A stretch of 64,000 nucleotides of DNA from JADHZC01 sp964409505. Its GTDB lineage: Bacteria; Pseudomonadota; Alphaproteobacteria; Rickettsiales; Rickettsiaceae. Below are positions 16,396 through 25,877 of this stretch, piece by piece. The translations under genes were made by a program, and so were the position numbers. How positions within the stretch are numbered: the first letter of the stretch is position 1; the number at the start of each line of letters is the position of its first letter. Location: the NCBI GenBank assembly GCA_964409505.1, contig CAYPDK010000014.1, positions 1 to 64,000 on the forward strand, given 5' to 3'. Under the pieces are notes generated by a model that worked only from the letters and a program-made list of their open reading frames with translations, did not search any database and was not told the DNA's origin.

Positions 16396-17247
16396 TTGGT
16401 CACTAATTTTATGAGATGTGCTTTTTATTGTATCTCTAAGGAATTTGATTTTAAATCTTTAGTTGCTTTTTTAAAAAAGAAAAAAAACTATAAAACAGAA
16501 CTTTTTGAAGATGCTGTGTATATAAATGTAGGGAATATAGATTTTTTCTTATTTGAGTTTGGGTCTTTGGTAATTTGGGGAATAGAGAGTCATAAGAGAG
16601 AAAAAATTATTGTAGAAAAAATTAAAACTATAGTAATTGATGCAGAAAAAAAAATTTCGTTTGACGAAATTAGATTTGAATATGACTTACATGCTCAAGA
16701 AACTTATATTGATGAAGAACAAAATCTTATTTACCTAAATAATCATTCTCACTTCTTAAAGTTATCTGTATCATATGCACTTGCTCAATCTGTTAAATTA
16801 GATATTTTAGAAGATTCTATCTTGACTTTATTAGGAAATACAAAATCTATTAATAAGGTTTTGGCTAATAATGGGAAGGTTAATCTTAGTAAAAAAGAAA
16901 TCTCAAAAAAAATAGGAGTCCTGTTTGGAGAGAGATACTTAATTAATTTGCATAATGATGTTTTGGATACGCCAGAATTTTTCTGGAAAAGGCCTCAATA
17001 TGAAAAAATATATTTAAAAGTTGCCTCTTTTGAAGATATACAGGAAAGACATAGTATCTTAAACAGAAGATTAGACATGATATATGATTTTTATAATCAT
17101 TTGTCAAATGAGCTTAATTATAAACACTCATCTAGGCTAGAAATGATCATAATCCTTCTTATTGCAATAGAAACTACTCTTGCGTTGTGTAGCAGTGATA
17201 CTATAAAAAATTTTTTAGTGAAGATGTTCAAAATTTTTTTCTCTTAA
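16396..17247 (+). CDS. RMND1 / DUF155 family protein
   Basis: A 283-residue member of the DUF155 family (yeast Sif2/Sif3/Mrx10, human RMND1), mitochondrial inner-membrane proteins that support mitochondrial translation; the bacterial role is unknown. Visible hallmarks: DVLDTPEFFWKRPQYEKIYLKVASFEDIQERHSILNRRLDMIYDFYNHL near residues 190-238, and a C-terminal hydrophobic segment after RLEMIIILLIAIETTLAL. The TTG at 16396 has AAGAGA upstream, and an ATG at 16411 is the alternative start. It is followed 9 bp later by uvrD. Confidence 0.85.
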   Translation: MVTNFMRCAFYCISKEFDFKSLVAFLKKKKNYKTELFEDAVYINVGNIDFFLFEFGSLVIWGIESHKREKIIVEKIKTIVIDAEKKISFDEIRFEYDLHAQETYIDEEQNLIYLNNHSHFLKLSVSYALAQSVKLDILEDSILTLLGNTKSINKVLANNGKVNLSKKEISKKIGVLFGERYLINLHNDVLDTPEFFWKRPQYEKIYLKVASFEDIQERHSILNRRLDMIYDFYNHLSNELNYKHSSRLEMIIILLIAIETTLALCSSDTIKNFLVKMFKIFFS

Positions 17248-17256
17248 TTTTTATTT

Positions 17257-19488
17257 ATGATTTATAACTCTTTTTCATCAGAAAATTTTTCTTCTAAGTT
17301 AAATGATAAGCAAATTGAGGCAGTAGAACACGATAAGGGTCCTTTACTCGTGCTTGCAGGAGCAGGAACGGGAAAGACTACTGTTCTGACTCATAGGATT
17401 TTTTCTATACTTAATAAAAACATTGCAAAGCCTTCTAATATATTGGCTATGACCTTTACTAATAAGGCAAGTAATGAAATGCAAAATAGATTAAAATACA
17501 TGATTCAAGAGGAAGTAAATTACTTAAGTATTGGAACATTTCACTCTGTAGCTCTTAAAATTTTAAGACCAAATATCTCTTTTTTGAAAAATAAGATAGA
17601 CTCAAATTTTACTATAATTGACCAAGCAGAACAGATTTTATGTATTAAGAATATTATGTTGCAAGAAAATATTGACATAAAATTTTATCTTCCAAAAATT
17701 ATCTACACCATTATTATGAGGTTAAAAGATAAAAATGTTCTACCAGAAACGGCTCTACTTCAAGCTCAAGAGGATAGACAAGTAGATCTTATAGCTAAAA
17801 GAATATATCCTCTATACCAAGCTGTTTTGCAAAAATCTAATTTATTAGATTTTGGAGATATACTTTTGTATTCCTACCAATTGCTCCTAACGAATGAATC
17901 ATTATTGAGGCTTTATCAAGAAAAATTTCAATATGTGCATGTTGATGAATATCAAGATACAAATCTTATTCAGTACCTTTTCCTTAAATTAATTGTGGAT
18001 AAGGGAAAAGACAATATAAAAAATATCTGTTGTGTAGGAGATGATGATCAATCCATCTACGGGTGGAGAGGGGCTGAATTGTCACATATACTTAGATTTG
18101 AAAAAGATTTTCCAAATGCTAAAATAATCAAATTGGAAGAAAATTATCGCTCAAGTAAATCTATTCTTCAAGGAGCAAATTCCCTTATCAGCAACAACAA
18201 AACAAGATATAAAAAATTACTTTGGACGGGGAGAGAAATAGGGAATAAAATAAAAATTATCTCGTGCATAGATGAGTTTGATGAATCAAATATTATTACA
18301 AGTCTTATTCTTAAGCTAAAACAAGAAAAAAAACTTAATAATAATTCAGATCAATATGCTATTTTAGTAAGGTCTAGCTTCCAAACAAGAGCCTTTGAGG
18401 AGGCATTTATAGCTAAGGCTATTCCTTATAAAATTATAGGTAGCATTCGTTTCTATGAAAGAGCAGAAATAAAAGATATTGTCTCCTATATAAGGCTTAG
18501 TATAAACTATAATGATGACCTAGCACTTGAGCGTATTATAAATAAACCAAGAAGATCTATAGGAGTAGTTACTCTAAACAAAATTAAGAAATATGCAATC
18601 GAGAATAAAATTTCCATGTTCGGTGCTATTGAGGATCTTATCAATAAAAAGTTTATCAGATCAGAAACTACTCTGAAAAACTTAAAAGATTTTATAGAAT
18701 TGATTAAATTTCTAAATTTTGAATATAAGAATTCTAATCATATAGAAACTACAAATTTGCTGCTTTCTAAGTCTAAATATTTAGATTTTTTGTCCAATTC
18801 TAATGTAGGACAATCTGAGGTTATGGTAGAAAATATTAATGAGATGTTGAGGGCTATTTCAGATTTTACAAATATCTACCAGTTTATAGAGCATATAAGT
18901 CTTGTTACAGAGAATCCTATGATTAATGATGTTGACTTTATGGTTAGTATTATGACTATTCATGCGGCTAAGGGATTGGAATTTGACGCTGTGTTTTTGT
19001 CTGGTTGGGAAGAGGGTATTTTTCCAAATCAAAAGGCTCTCTCGGATGAGAAATCTTTAGGTCTTGAAGAAGAGAGAAGATTAGCCTATGTCTCAATGAC
19101 AAGGGCTAAAAAGGAATTATATATTACCTATGCACAAACTAGAAGACTGTTTAAGGATATTATTCAATCTGTTCCCTCAAGATTTATAAAAGAAATTCCT
19201 GAAAAAAACGTTATTTTGCTTTCTTCTAATGAAATGGTAGAAAATTCTTTCTCTAATATTCAAGAGAAAAGTTTTTCAGGTTTTTATAATAGAAAAAAGC
19301 AAATTTATATGCAGCAAAAGCCTCAAGCACAGAAAGAAACAAATAAGAGTCTGCTTCTTGGAAGGCGTGTAGAACATTCTAAATTTGGTCATGGTGTGAT
19401 AGTAAAAGCTTTTGAAGATAATTTAGAAATAGTTTTTGAAAAAATAGGGCTTAAAACTGTCAAAAAATGTTATGTTACTGTTATATGA
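17257..19488 (+). CDS. uvrD: UvrD/PcrA-type DNA helicase
   Basis: Superfamily 1 3'-5' helicase acting in nucleotide-excision and mismatch repair and in clearing proteins from DNA. Motifs: Q motif LNDKQIEAVEHD, Walker A LAGAGTGKTTVLTHRI, Ia MTFTNKAS, Walker B VDEYQDTN, III GDDDQSIYGWRGAE, IV YRSS, V IMTIHAAKGLEFDAVFLSGWEEGIFP and VI RRLAYVSMTRAK. The last 45 residues (GRRVEHSKFGHGVIVKA) are the PcrA/UvrD C-terminal Tudor-like RNA polymerase contact. At 743 residues it is complete. Confidence 0.94.
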   Translation: MIYNSFSSENFSSKLNDKQIEAVEHDKGPLLVLAGAGTGKTTVLTHRIFSILNKNIAKPSNILAMTFTNKASNEMQNRLKYMIQEEVNYLSIGTFHSVALKILRPNISFLKNKIDSNFTIIDQAEQILCIKNIMLQENIDIKFYLPKIIYTIIMRLKDKNVLPETALLQAQEDRQVDLIAKRIYPLYQAVLQKSNLLDFGDILLYSYQLLLTNESLLRLYQEKFQYVHVDEYQDTNLIQYLFLKLIVDKGKDNIKNICCVGDDDQSIYGWRGAELSHILRFEKDFPNAKIIKLEENYRSSKSILQGANSLISNNKTRYKKLLWTGREIGNKIKIISCIDEFDESNIITSLILKLKQEKKLNNNSDQYAILVRSSFQTRAFEEAFIAKAIPYKIIGSIRFYERAEIKDIVSYIRLSINYNDDLALERIINKPRRSIGVVTLNKIKKYAIENKISMFGAIEDLINKKFIRSETTLKNLKDFIELIKFLNFEYKNSNHIETTNLLLSKSKYLDFLSNSNVGQSEVMVENINEMLRAISDFTNIYQFIEHISLVTENPMINDVDFMVSIMTIHAAKGLEFDAVFLSGWEEGIFPNQKALSDEKSLGLEEERRLAYVSMTRAKKELYITYAQTRRLFKDIIQSVPSRFIKEIPEKNVILLSSNEMVENSFSNIQEKSFSGFYNRKKQIYMQQKPQAQKETNKSLLLGRRVEHSKFGHGVIVKAFEDNLEIVFEKIGLKTVKKCYVTVI

Positions 19489-19492
19489 AAAG

Positions 19493-20083
19493 CTATCTTG
19501 TGTTTTGAAGAGGATATATCTTTGTAGAGTTCAGGATTTTGCTGTTTACTTTTAGTAATTGTGCATTTGTTTCTTTTATGTGTTGTTCGGAACTTTTGGG
19601 AACTATTAAAAGTGTTTTATTCTTATCTTTTTCAGTTTTTAATTCTTCTTCAAGAGTTTTAATTTTGTTTTGTAGTTCTTCAATCATCGTCTCTTCGTTG
19701 GCAAGTTTTAGAACGGAAGAGTTATTATTTTTTTGATTTGTGTTGGATTGATCTTGTAAGATTACTACTTCTGAAGTATAGGGAGCTTCTTGTAGAGCTT
19801 CTATTTGTTCCATGTCTGAGAGCCTCTTATAGGATGTTTTATATAAATGTGAAATCTCAGAAATTTCTCCTATTTCATCTTCATTAGGATAGTAATTCTG
19901 AACATTTTGTTTTGCTAGTTCTATAGAGCGCTTATTTAAGATAGGGACTCTTTTTTCAGACAAATTCTGCAAGTAGGTCTTTTCTTTTTTATTCAAAAAT
20001 ACAGTTTCATTTTTTAAAGGAGTACAACTTGTAGAGTAGAATATGATAAGTATATAAACAAATATTTTTAATACAAGTGTCAT
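19493..20083 (-). CDS. Putative lipoprotein with a C-terminal coiled coil
   Basis: Not recognised as a named family. The N-terminus MTLVLKIFVYILIIFYSTSC has a positive residue, a hydrophobic core and a lipobox-like STSC, so it is probably a lipoprotein with Cys20 acylated. Residues 130-160 (EETMIEELQNKIKTLEEELKTEKDKNKT) form a strong coiled coil. The rest is polar. It lies 21 bp after murG on the same strand, which suggests an envelope role. The 3' end is 4 bp from the convergent uvrD stop. Confidence 0.6.
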   Translation of the reverse strand: MTLVLKIFVYILIIFYSTSCTPLKNETVFLNKKEKTYLQNLSEKRVPILNKRSIELAKQNVQNYYPNEDEIGEISEISHLYKTSYKRLSDMEQIEALQEAPYTSEVVILQDQSNTNQKNNNSSVLKLANEETMIEELQNKIKTLEEELKTEKDKNKTLLIVPKSSEQHIKETNAQLLKVNSKILNSTKIYPLQNTR

Positions 20084-20104
20084 TTCTTGCAGGTGTAGGG
20101 TTGT

Positions 20105-21178
20105 TTACAGGAATAATTTATTAATCCAAATATCTGAATTTTCTGTAAAAGAAACATTTGGAATATTTTTTTGGTAAATAATTTTTTTTCTATTAGAAAA
20201 TATTTTATTCATTTCTTCAGCAAGGATTTTATTAGATAGTTTTTCTTCAGTATAAATGTAGACATTATTTTTTTCACTAATGTTTTCAACATTTAGGTAT
20301 TGATGATTATCTTTTGAGTGTTTTAGAGGTATAAAAAATACAGTTATGTCTAAGTATAGAATTTCTGCTAAGCTATTTGCACCAGATCTTACAATTGCAA
20401 GATCTGTATGGGGATAAATCTTGTCTAGGTTATAGAAAAAATCACTAACTTCATGGAGTACATTTAGTTGCTCATATAGTTTTTTTACTTTATGTATATC
20501 TTGCCTCGGAGTTTGATGAATTACCTTAAGCTTAATTTTAGGATTTAGAGTTAATAGTAACTTTAGTACCTTTGGAATTAGCTCAGAAAAAATGCTTGCT
20601 CCTTGGCTCCCTCCGTAGATTAATATGTTAAAATATGTAGATGTCTCTGTTGTAATATATTTACAGAATTTTATTTTTTCTCTTATTAGAAATCCTATAT
20701 ATAAAGTTTTATATATATATCTTTCCTCTATAGATTTAGTTTTTTTGAAAGCAGTCAATAACAGATAAGCTTGTTTTAAAAAAATTTTATTAGCTCTTCC
20801 TAAAATCGCGTTTGCTTCATATAGTATCGTTCTTATTTTTAAAATTTTTGCAACTAAGAGACAATGAAAAGAGTTATATCCTCCAAAACCGACTATAATA
20901 GAAGGTTTTAGTCTTAATATTAGAAATAAAGTTTTAAAGAATAAAATCATATTCTGGAATATAAAATACGTTTTATTCCAAAGGGTCTTATGCTTGTTGT
21001 ATTGATTTAAAATTAATACTTTAAAATGAATGTCTTCTGTTATAAATTTTTTACATCTTTGATCCGTTAAGATATATATCTTAACATATTTTTGATTTTT
21101 GATTATTTGTTCAGCAAAACTAATAGCAGGAAAAAAATGGCCTCCTGTTCCTCCTGCTGATAAAAGTATTTTTTGCAT
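20105..21178 (-). CDS. murG: MurG, lipid II-forming GlcNAc transferase
   Basis: Transfers GlcNAc from UDP-GlcNAc to lipid I on the inner membrane. The N-terminal glycine loop LLSAGGTGGHFFPAISFAEQ and the second loop IYGGSQGASIF are intact, as is IVGFGGYNSF. The sugar-nucleotide site is RSGANSLAEILY then PLKHSKDNHQYLN. The 357-residue length is normal. It starts 24 bp after parB on the same strand, so it may be read through from the mnmG operon. Confidence 0.94.
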   Translation of the reverse strand: MQKILLSAGGTGGHFFPAISFAEQIIKNQKYVKIYILTDQRCKKFITEDIHFKVLILNQYNKHKTLWNKTYFIFQNMILFFKTLFLILRLKPSIIVGFGGYNSFHCLLVAKILKIRTILYEANAILGRANKIFLKQAYLLLTAFKKTKSIEERYIYKTLYIGFLIREKIKFCKYITTETSTYFNILIYGGSQGASIFSELIPKVLKLLLTLNPKIKLKVIHQTPRQDIHKVKKLYEQLNVLHEVSDFFYNLDKIYPHTDLAIVRSGANSLAEILYLDITVFFIPLKHSKDNHQYLNVENISEKNNVYIYTEEKLSNKILAEEMNKIFSNRKKIIYQKNIPNVSFTENSDIWINKLFL

Positions 21179-21202
21179 TTTAATCTTTGTTGTATGAATA
21201 AT

Positions 21203-22099
21203 TTAGGAAGATGTAAATTTCATGAATAACTCATCCAATTCGAGGAGGTTCTTAAAGTGAAAGGATATCTTTCCAGAAGATTTGTTCTTTTCTATTGTAA
21301 TTTTTTGAGAAAATTTTTTTTTTAGAGTATTAAGTAAATCTTCTAACTCATTTTCTTTAGGAATAGGATCTACCAGATGATTGCTTTTTTCTGTTTGATC
21401 TATTTGTTCGATGTTTTTGGTACGCTCTTTTTCTTCTTTGGTAAGAGCTTCCAATTGTCTTACAGTTAAATTCTCTTTGATTGTTCTTAATGCCAGTTCT
21501 TCAGGATTTTTAGATAAGATTAAGCATCTTGCATGTCCTTGAGATATTTTTTCAGTACTTATCAATTCTTGGACTTCTTTTGGTAGTTGTAATAAGCGTA
21601 TAATATTTGAAATATGACTTCTGCTTTTACCTACAATTTTTCCAATTTCATTATGAGAATACCCAAACTCTTTTAATAATCTGGTGTAACTATTTGCCTC
21701 TTCTATTAAAGATAAATTTTCTCTTTGGATATTTTCTATTAATGCTACTTCAAAAGCTTTTTTGTTATTACTTGATACATCAGTATTATTTATTATTGCA
21801 GGAATATTTTTTAATCCTGCTAGCTTAGAAGCTCTATACCTTCTTTCTCCTGCAAGGATTTGGAATTTGTCGTAAGAAACATTCGAAACTACTATAGGTT
21901 GAAGGACTCCATGATGCTTTATTGAATTTGATAATTCTACTAAAGATTTTTGATCAAAAAACTTCCTTGGCTGAGATGGATTTGGTTCAATTTTACTGAG
22001 CTCTATTGTTACCAGAGAATTATCATAATTTATTGGGAGAGTTTCTTCACTAATGAGCGAAAATAATCCACGTCCTAGGGGTTTTTTTTTGTCATTCAT
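21203..22099 (-). CDS. parB: ParB chromosome partition protein (CTPase clamp)
   Basis: Binds parS, hydrolyses CTP and spreads along DNA to load segregation machinery. N-terminal CTP-binding motifs are present: LAGERRYRASKLAGL and ALIENIQRENLSLIEEANSY. The helix-turn-helix is HNEIGKIVGKSRSHISNIIRLLQLP. The C-terminal dimer domain (ELEDLLNTLKKKFSQKITIEK) completes 298 residues. It overlaps parA by 8 bp. Two parS sites lie 1.3 and 3.2 kb upstream within the same operon. Confidence 0.95.
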   Translation of the reverse strand: MNDKKKPLGRGLFSLISEETLPINYDNSLVTIELSKIEPNPSQPRKFFDQKSLVELSNSIKHHGVLQPIVVSNVSYDKFQILAGERRYRASKLAGLKNIPAIINNTDVSSNNKKAFEVALIENIQRENLSLIEEANSYTRLLKEFGYSHNEIGKIVGKSRSHISNIIRLLQLPKEVQELISTEKISQGHARCLILSKNPEELALRTIKENLTVRQLEALTKEEKERTKNIEQIDQTEKSNHLVDPIPKENELEDLLNTLKKKFSQKITIEKNKSSGKISFHFKNLLELDELFMKFTSS

Positions 22100-22874
22100 A
22101 AGCTAAGTGTTCTTTTTTAGTTAGAATTTCATTTGCTAGATTTGTATATGCTATGGAACCTGTACATTTTTTATCGTAAATTACTATTGGCTTACCATAA
22201 GAAGGAGACTCTGCTAACTTTACGTTTTTAGGAATTGTTGTTGAGTATACCAAATCTCCTAGATAAGATCTTACATCTTTTTCTACTTGTTCTGTTAATT
22301 TACTCCTTTTATCATACATAGTAAATAATATACCAGATAAGTGTATCTGATTATTGAGATGTTTCTCTACTTTAGTAATGGTCTTTAGAAGATTACTTAG
22401 TCCTTCAAGAGAAAAAAAATCGCATAACATAGGAATAATCACTTCTTCAGACGAGGTAAGGGCATTAATTGTGAGCAAACTTAGCGAGGGAGGACAGTCT
22501 ATAAATATGAATTCATACTCATTACCAAGAGACATAATAGCTTGTTTTAAGATGTATTCTTTTTGAGGAAAATTTGCTATTTCTATGTCTATGGAAGATA
22601 AATGAATATTTGCTGGAATTATATTTAAGTTTTTTATTTGGCTTGGAGTTATTACATCATTAATTAATCGTGTCTTTTTTAATATTTGATAAGAGGTTGC
22701 ATTTCTCTCGGTTTGCTCTATGCCGAGGCCAGTAGAAGCATTTCCCTGAGGATCAAGATCTATTAATAGAACTTTTTTGCCCATTAAAGCTAGAATAGAT
22801 GCTAAGTTTATAGCAGTAGTAGTTTTTCCTACTCCGCCTTTTTGATTGACAATCGATATAATTCTACTTTCCAT
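22092..22874 (-). CDS. parA: ParA/Soj chromosome partition ATPase
   Basis: Deviant Walker ATPase that moves ParB-parS complexes. Deviant Walker A KGGVGKTTTAINLAS has the signature Lys, and Walker A' LLIDLDPQGNAST and Walker B FIFIDCPPSLSLLT follow. The length of 260 residues is standard. It overlaps rsmG by 11 bp and parB by 8 bp, so the three are translationally coupled. Confidence 0.95.
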   Translation of the reverse strand: MESRIISIVNQKGGVGKTTTAINLASILALMGKKVLLIDLDPQGNASTGLGIEQTERNATSYQILKKTRLINDVITPSQIKNLNIIPANIHLSSIDIEIANFPQKEYILKQAIMSLGNEYEFIFIDCPPSLSLLTINALTSSEEVIIPMLCDFFSLEGLSNLLKTITKVEKHLNNQIHLSGILFTMYDKRSKLTEQVEKDVRSYLGDLVYSTTIPKNVKLAESPSYGKPIVIYDKKCTGSIAYTNLANEILTKKEHLAYE

Positions 22875-23466
22875 CTTTAAGAAGCTTTTTTACTTTTTCT
22901 ATACATAAAACTATTCCCTTTGGGGAATAAAAATTTTTGGATTCATTATAAACAAAGTTCCACATTTTTTTTGCCAAGGCAATTTCTTCTAAATAAGAAC
23001 TTCCCTTGAGTAATAAATATTTATCTTTGACTCTTATATTAGAAGTATCTTTAAAGATTTTGTCTAAAGTTCCAAAAGCTCTTGCAGTTATGATATCACA
23101 TTTCATATGTGTTCTGTAGGTAATAAATTCGTTTATTAAATTAATTTTATTACAGGAAAGTTTTGATGCTTCAAACAAAAATGCAAATTTTTTTTGATTA
23201 GATTCAATTAATGTGATATTTTTTACTCCTAAAATAGATAAAACAATCCCAGGGAAGCCTCCTCCAGACCCAATATCAATTAACTTACAATCAAGATTTG
23301 GAATGAAGTTTATTAGTTGTAGGGAATCTAGCACATGCTTGGTCCATATTTGATCTATTGTGCCCTTTCCTATGAGATTTGTATGAGAATTCCATTTTAA
23401 CAAAAGCTGGATAAATTGGTTTAGTTTGTTTATGGTTTCACGTGAAACATTTTCAATCGTAATCAA
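22864..23466 (-). CDS. rsmG: RsmG 16S rRNA m7G527 methyltransferase
   Basis: Methylates G527 of 16S rRNA. The SAM motif is KLIDIGSGGGFPGIVLSI, and ITARAFGTLDKI is typical of GidB. The start is TTG at 23466, overlapping the mnmG stop by 14 bp. Residues 7-11, VSRET, are encoded by a parS site; VSRET-type starts are known in RsmG proteins of several bacteria for this reason. The length of 200 residues is normal. Confidence 0.93.
   Translation of the reverse strand: MITIENVSRETINKLNQFIQLLLKWNSHTNLIGKGTIDQIWTKHVLDSLQLINFIPNLDCKLIDIGSGGGFPGIVLSILGVKNITLIESNQKKFAFLFEASKLSCNKINLINEFITYRTHMKCDIITARAFGTLDKIFKDTSNIRVKDKYLLLKGSSYLEEIALAKKMWNFVYNESKNFYSPKGIVLCIEKVKKLLKDGK
23434..23449. promoter_or_regulatory. 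parS site within the start of rsmG
   Basis: The sequence reads GGTTTCACGTGAAACA and matches the consensus TGTTTCACGTGAAACA at 15 of 16 positions, with a perfect 14-bp palindromic core (23435-23448). It lies within codons 7-11 of rsmG, 16 kb from the inferred origin. Confidence 0.92.
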
Positions 23467-25321
23467 AATTTTTTTGGTAATTTCTTAGATAAATCAATAG
23501 AGCAAATATGTTAGAAATCGTTATACCAGGAATTTTTTTTGCTTCCTTTATCGTTATAGGACTATGTTGTGAAAATTTTTCTATTGCTTCATTTGATAAA
23601 CCTGGTACTTTTTTATAAATAATTGTTTTAGGAATTTTTTTTAGATCTTCTTTTTTTAGTAGGGAAATTTCTTCCTTTTGTCTGTTTATATAAAAAGAGT
23701 ATTTAGATTCTATTTCTAGGTATTTTAATAATTTTGAATTCTCTTTTTGTAGTTCAGGAAAAATTGTATAAATATTTTTTGTTCCTATATTTTCAAGTCC
23801 TATGAGTTCAAGAGCGGATTTAACATTTCCGTCTTGTGAGATAGGAATGTTTTTTTTAAAAATCATATTTTTTGAAATTCTTAAAGATTGGAGCTTGTTT
23901 TCTAATGTTTGTAGTGAGTCTTTTTTTCTGAAAAAGGAAAGTTTCCTGTTGTAGGAAATAAGTCCGAAGGAGCTTGCGTATTCTGTCAACCTTATGTCTG
24001 CATTATCTGCTCTTAAACTTAATCTATACTCAGATCTTGAAGTAAACATTCTATAGGGTTCCAATACGCCCTCCTCGACCAAATTTTCAATCATCAATCC
24101 TATATATGAATTAGTCCTATCAAGACAAAACTCCTCTCTATGTAAAGAGTTAAGAGCCGCATTAGCTCCAGCGATAACCCCCTGAGCAGCAGCCTCTTCA
24201 TATCCTGTAGTTCCATTTATTTGTCCTGCAAAATATAAATTTTTTATTTTTTTACTTTCTAAAGTTTTAAATAAATCTCTAGGATCCAAATAATCATATT
24301 CTATTGCGTAACCTGGTTGAAGTAGTTGTGATTTTTCTAATCCTGGGATAGTTCTAATAAAATTTTCTTGCACCTCTTCTGGAAGAGAAGTAGAAATTCC
24401 ATTGGGATATATAACATCAGAATTCAAACCCTCTGGCTCAAGAAAAATTTGATGTGAATTTTTGTCATAAAATCGTACTATTTTGTCCTCTATAGAAGGA
24501 CAATATCTAGGTCCACTTGAAGAGATATTTCCAGAATAAATGGCTGAATCTTTTATGTTATCTTTTATGATTTTGTGAGTTAAAGAGTTAGTTTTTGTTA
24601 TGAAGCAGTTTATTTGTTTGAGTTTTATTTGATCTGTCATCTCAGAAAATGGGACAGGTACGTCATCACCTTTTTGTATCGTGGTTTTTGTGTAATCGAC
24701 TGTTTGTGACAAGATTCTTGGAGGGGTGCCTGTTTTAAATCTTTTCACGGAAAAATTATTTTTTTTAAGTGCATGTGACAAATTAAAAAAAGATTTCTCA
24801 CCTATGCGTCCGCCAGGAAATTTTTTAAGTCCTATATGTATAATAGAGGATAGGAAGGTTCCTGTTGTAACTATTACAGTTTTGGCTAAGATAATTTGAG
24901 CTGTCTCTGTTTTGACTCCATAGACAAAACCATTTTCTATGAGTAGGTCATGGACTGCGTCTAAAAGTAGCTCTATATTAGGATAAGTCTTTATTTCGTG
25001 TAGCATATTTTTTCTATAAAGAACTCTATCTGCCTGGGCACGTGGTCCCCACACGGCAGGACCTCGACTACTATTGAGCATTTTATAATGAATGCCAGAT
25101 TTATCAATAATTCTCCCCATTAAACCGTCTAGCGCATCAATTTCTTTGACTAAAATTCCCTTTCCAATTCCCCCAATCGAAGGATTGCAGGACATCGTAC
25201 CTATATTTTTTTCTTGAGGAGTCACTAATAAAACTTTAGCTCCAATTCTTGAGGCAGCGGCGGCAGCTTCACAACCAGCATGTCCTCCTCCTATTACTAT
25301 AACATCATATTTATGTTTCAC
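23453..25321 (-). CDS. mnmG: MnmG (GidA), tRNA U34 carboxymethylaminomethyl enzyme, large subunit
   Basis: FAD-dependent partner of MnmE in modifying U34 of several tRNAs. The FAD Rossmann motif YDVIVIGGGHAGCEAA starts at residue 5. The GidA signatures GIGKGILVKEIDALDG, GPAVWGPRAQADR, KRFKTGTPPR and NGTTGYEEAAAQG are present. The length of 622 residues is complete. The start is GTG at 25321, the only suitable one after the in-frame stop ten bases upstream, and it lies in the centre of a parS site. MnmE is encoded separately at 59045-60451. Confidence 0.95.
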   Translation of the reverse strand: MKHKYDVIVIGGGHAGCEAAAAASRIGAKVLLVTPQEKNIGTMSCNPSIGGIGKGILVKEIDALDGLMGRIIDKSGIHYKMLNSSRGPAVWGPRAQADRVLYRKNMLHEIKTYPNIELLLDAVHDLLIENGFVYGVKTETAQIILAKTVIVTTGTFLSSIIHIGLKKFPGGRIGEKSFFNLSHALKKNNFSVKRFKTGTPPRILSQTVDYTKTTIQKGDDVPVPFSEMTDQIKLKQINCFITKTNSLTHKIIKDNIKDSAIYSGNISSSGPRYCPSIEDKIVRFYDKNSHQIFLEPEGLNSDVIYPNGISTSLPEEVQENFIRTIPGLEKSQLLQPGYAIEYDYLDPRDLFKTLESKKIKNLYFAGQINGTTGYEEAAAQGVIAGANAALNSLHREEFCLDRTNSYIGLMIENLVEEGVLEPYRMFTSRSEYRLSLRADNADIRLTEYASSFGLISYNRKLSFFRKKDSLQTLENKLQSLRISKNMIFKKNIPISQDGNVKSALELIGLENIGTKNIYTIFPELQKENSKLLKYLEIESKYSFYINRQKEEISLLKKEDLKKIPKTIIYKKVPGLSNEAIEKFSQHSPITIKEAKKIPGITISNIFALLIYLRNYQKNFDYD

Positions 25322-25329
25322 GTGAAACC
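25314..25329. promoter_or_regulatory. parS site overlapping the mnmG start codon
   Basis: The sequence reads TGTTTCACGTGAAACC, 15 of 16 matches to consensus. It spans the gap between the ndk stop (25331-25333) and mnmG; the mnmG GTG start is the GTG of the CACGTG core on the minus strand. Confidence 0.92.
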
Positions 25330-25330
25330 C

Positions 25331-25756
25331 TTATTTATCAAAAATCTCTTTTTTTGTAAAAAGTAGAGAAATTTCTCTTTTCGCATTTTCTGGAGAATCT
25401 GATCCATGAACAGTGTTTGATTGTATATTAATCCCGAATTTATGTCTTATTGTTCCAGGAGCGGCATCTTTTGGATTAGTAGCTCCCATAAGATCTCTGT
25501 TTTTACTTATTGCATTTTTCCCTTTTAACACTTGTACTATAACGGGACTAGAAGTCATATAGTCAATCAAATCATTGAAAAATTTTTGATGAGAATGCTC
25601 TTCATAAAACTTTATTGCCTCTTCTCTTGAAAAAAACACCATTTTTTGAGCAATTATTTCCAATCCATGTTCTTCAAAACAAGAAACCACCTTCCCTATT
25701 ATGTTTCTTTTTAAGACATCGGGCTTTAGTATTGATAAAGTATATTCTAAATCCAT
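25331..25756 (-). CDS. ndk: Nucleoside diphosphate kinase
   Basis: Equilibrates nucleoside di- and triphosphates through a phosphohistidine. The active-site His lies in NTVHGSDSPENAKREI (near residue 117). The N-terminal TLSILKPDVLKRNIIGKVVSCFE and the GATNPKDAAPGTIR loop are standard. The length of 141 residues is normal. It is relevant because the cell also imports host ATP through Tlc. Confidence 0.95.
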   Translation of the reverse strand: MDLEYTLSILKPDVLKRNIIGKVVSCFEEHGLEIIAQKMVFFSREEAIKFYEEHSHQKFFNDLIDYMTSSPVIVQVLKGKNAISKNRDLMGATNPKDAAPGTIRHKFGINIQSNTVHGSDSPENAKREISLLFTKKEIFDK

Positions 25757-25877
25757 AATTTGAATTTTAGGTATATTAGTTAAATTATATTAGTTAAATA
25801 GTTTTTATTTAACACTTACTATGTAACTTTGCATCATAATCAAAAATTCTCTTATTTTCAATGAAATTTTGTAAATT

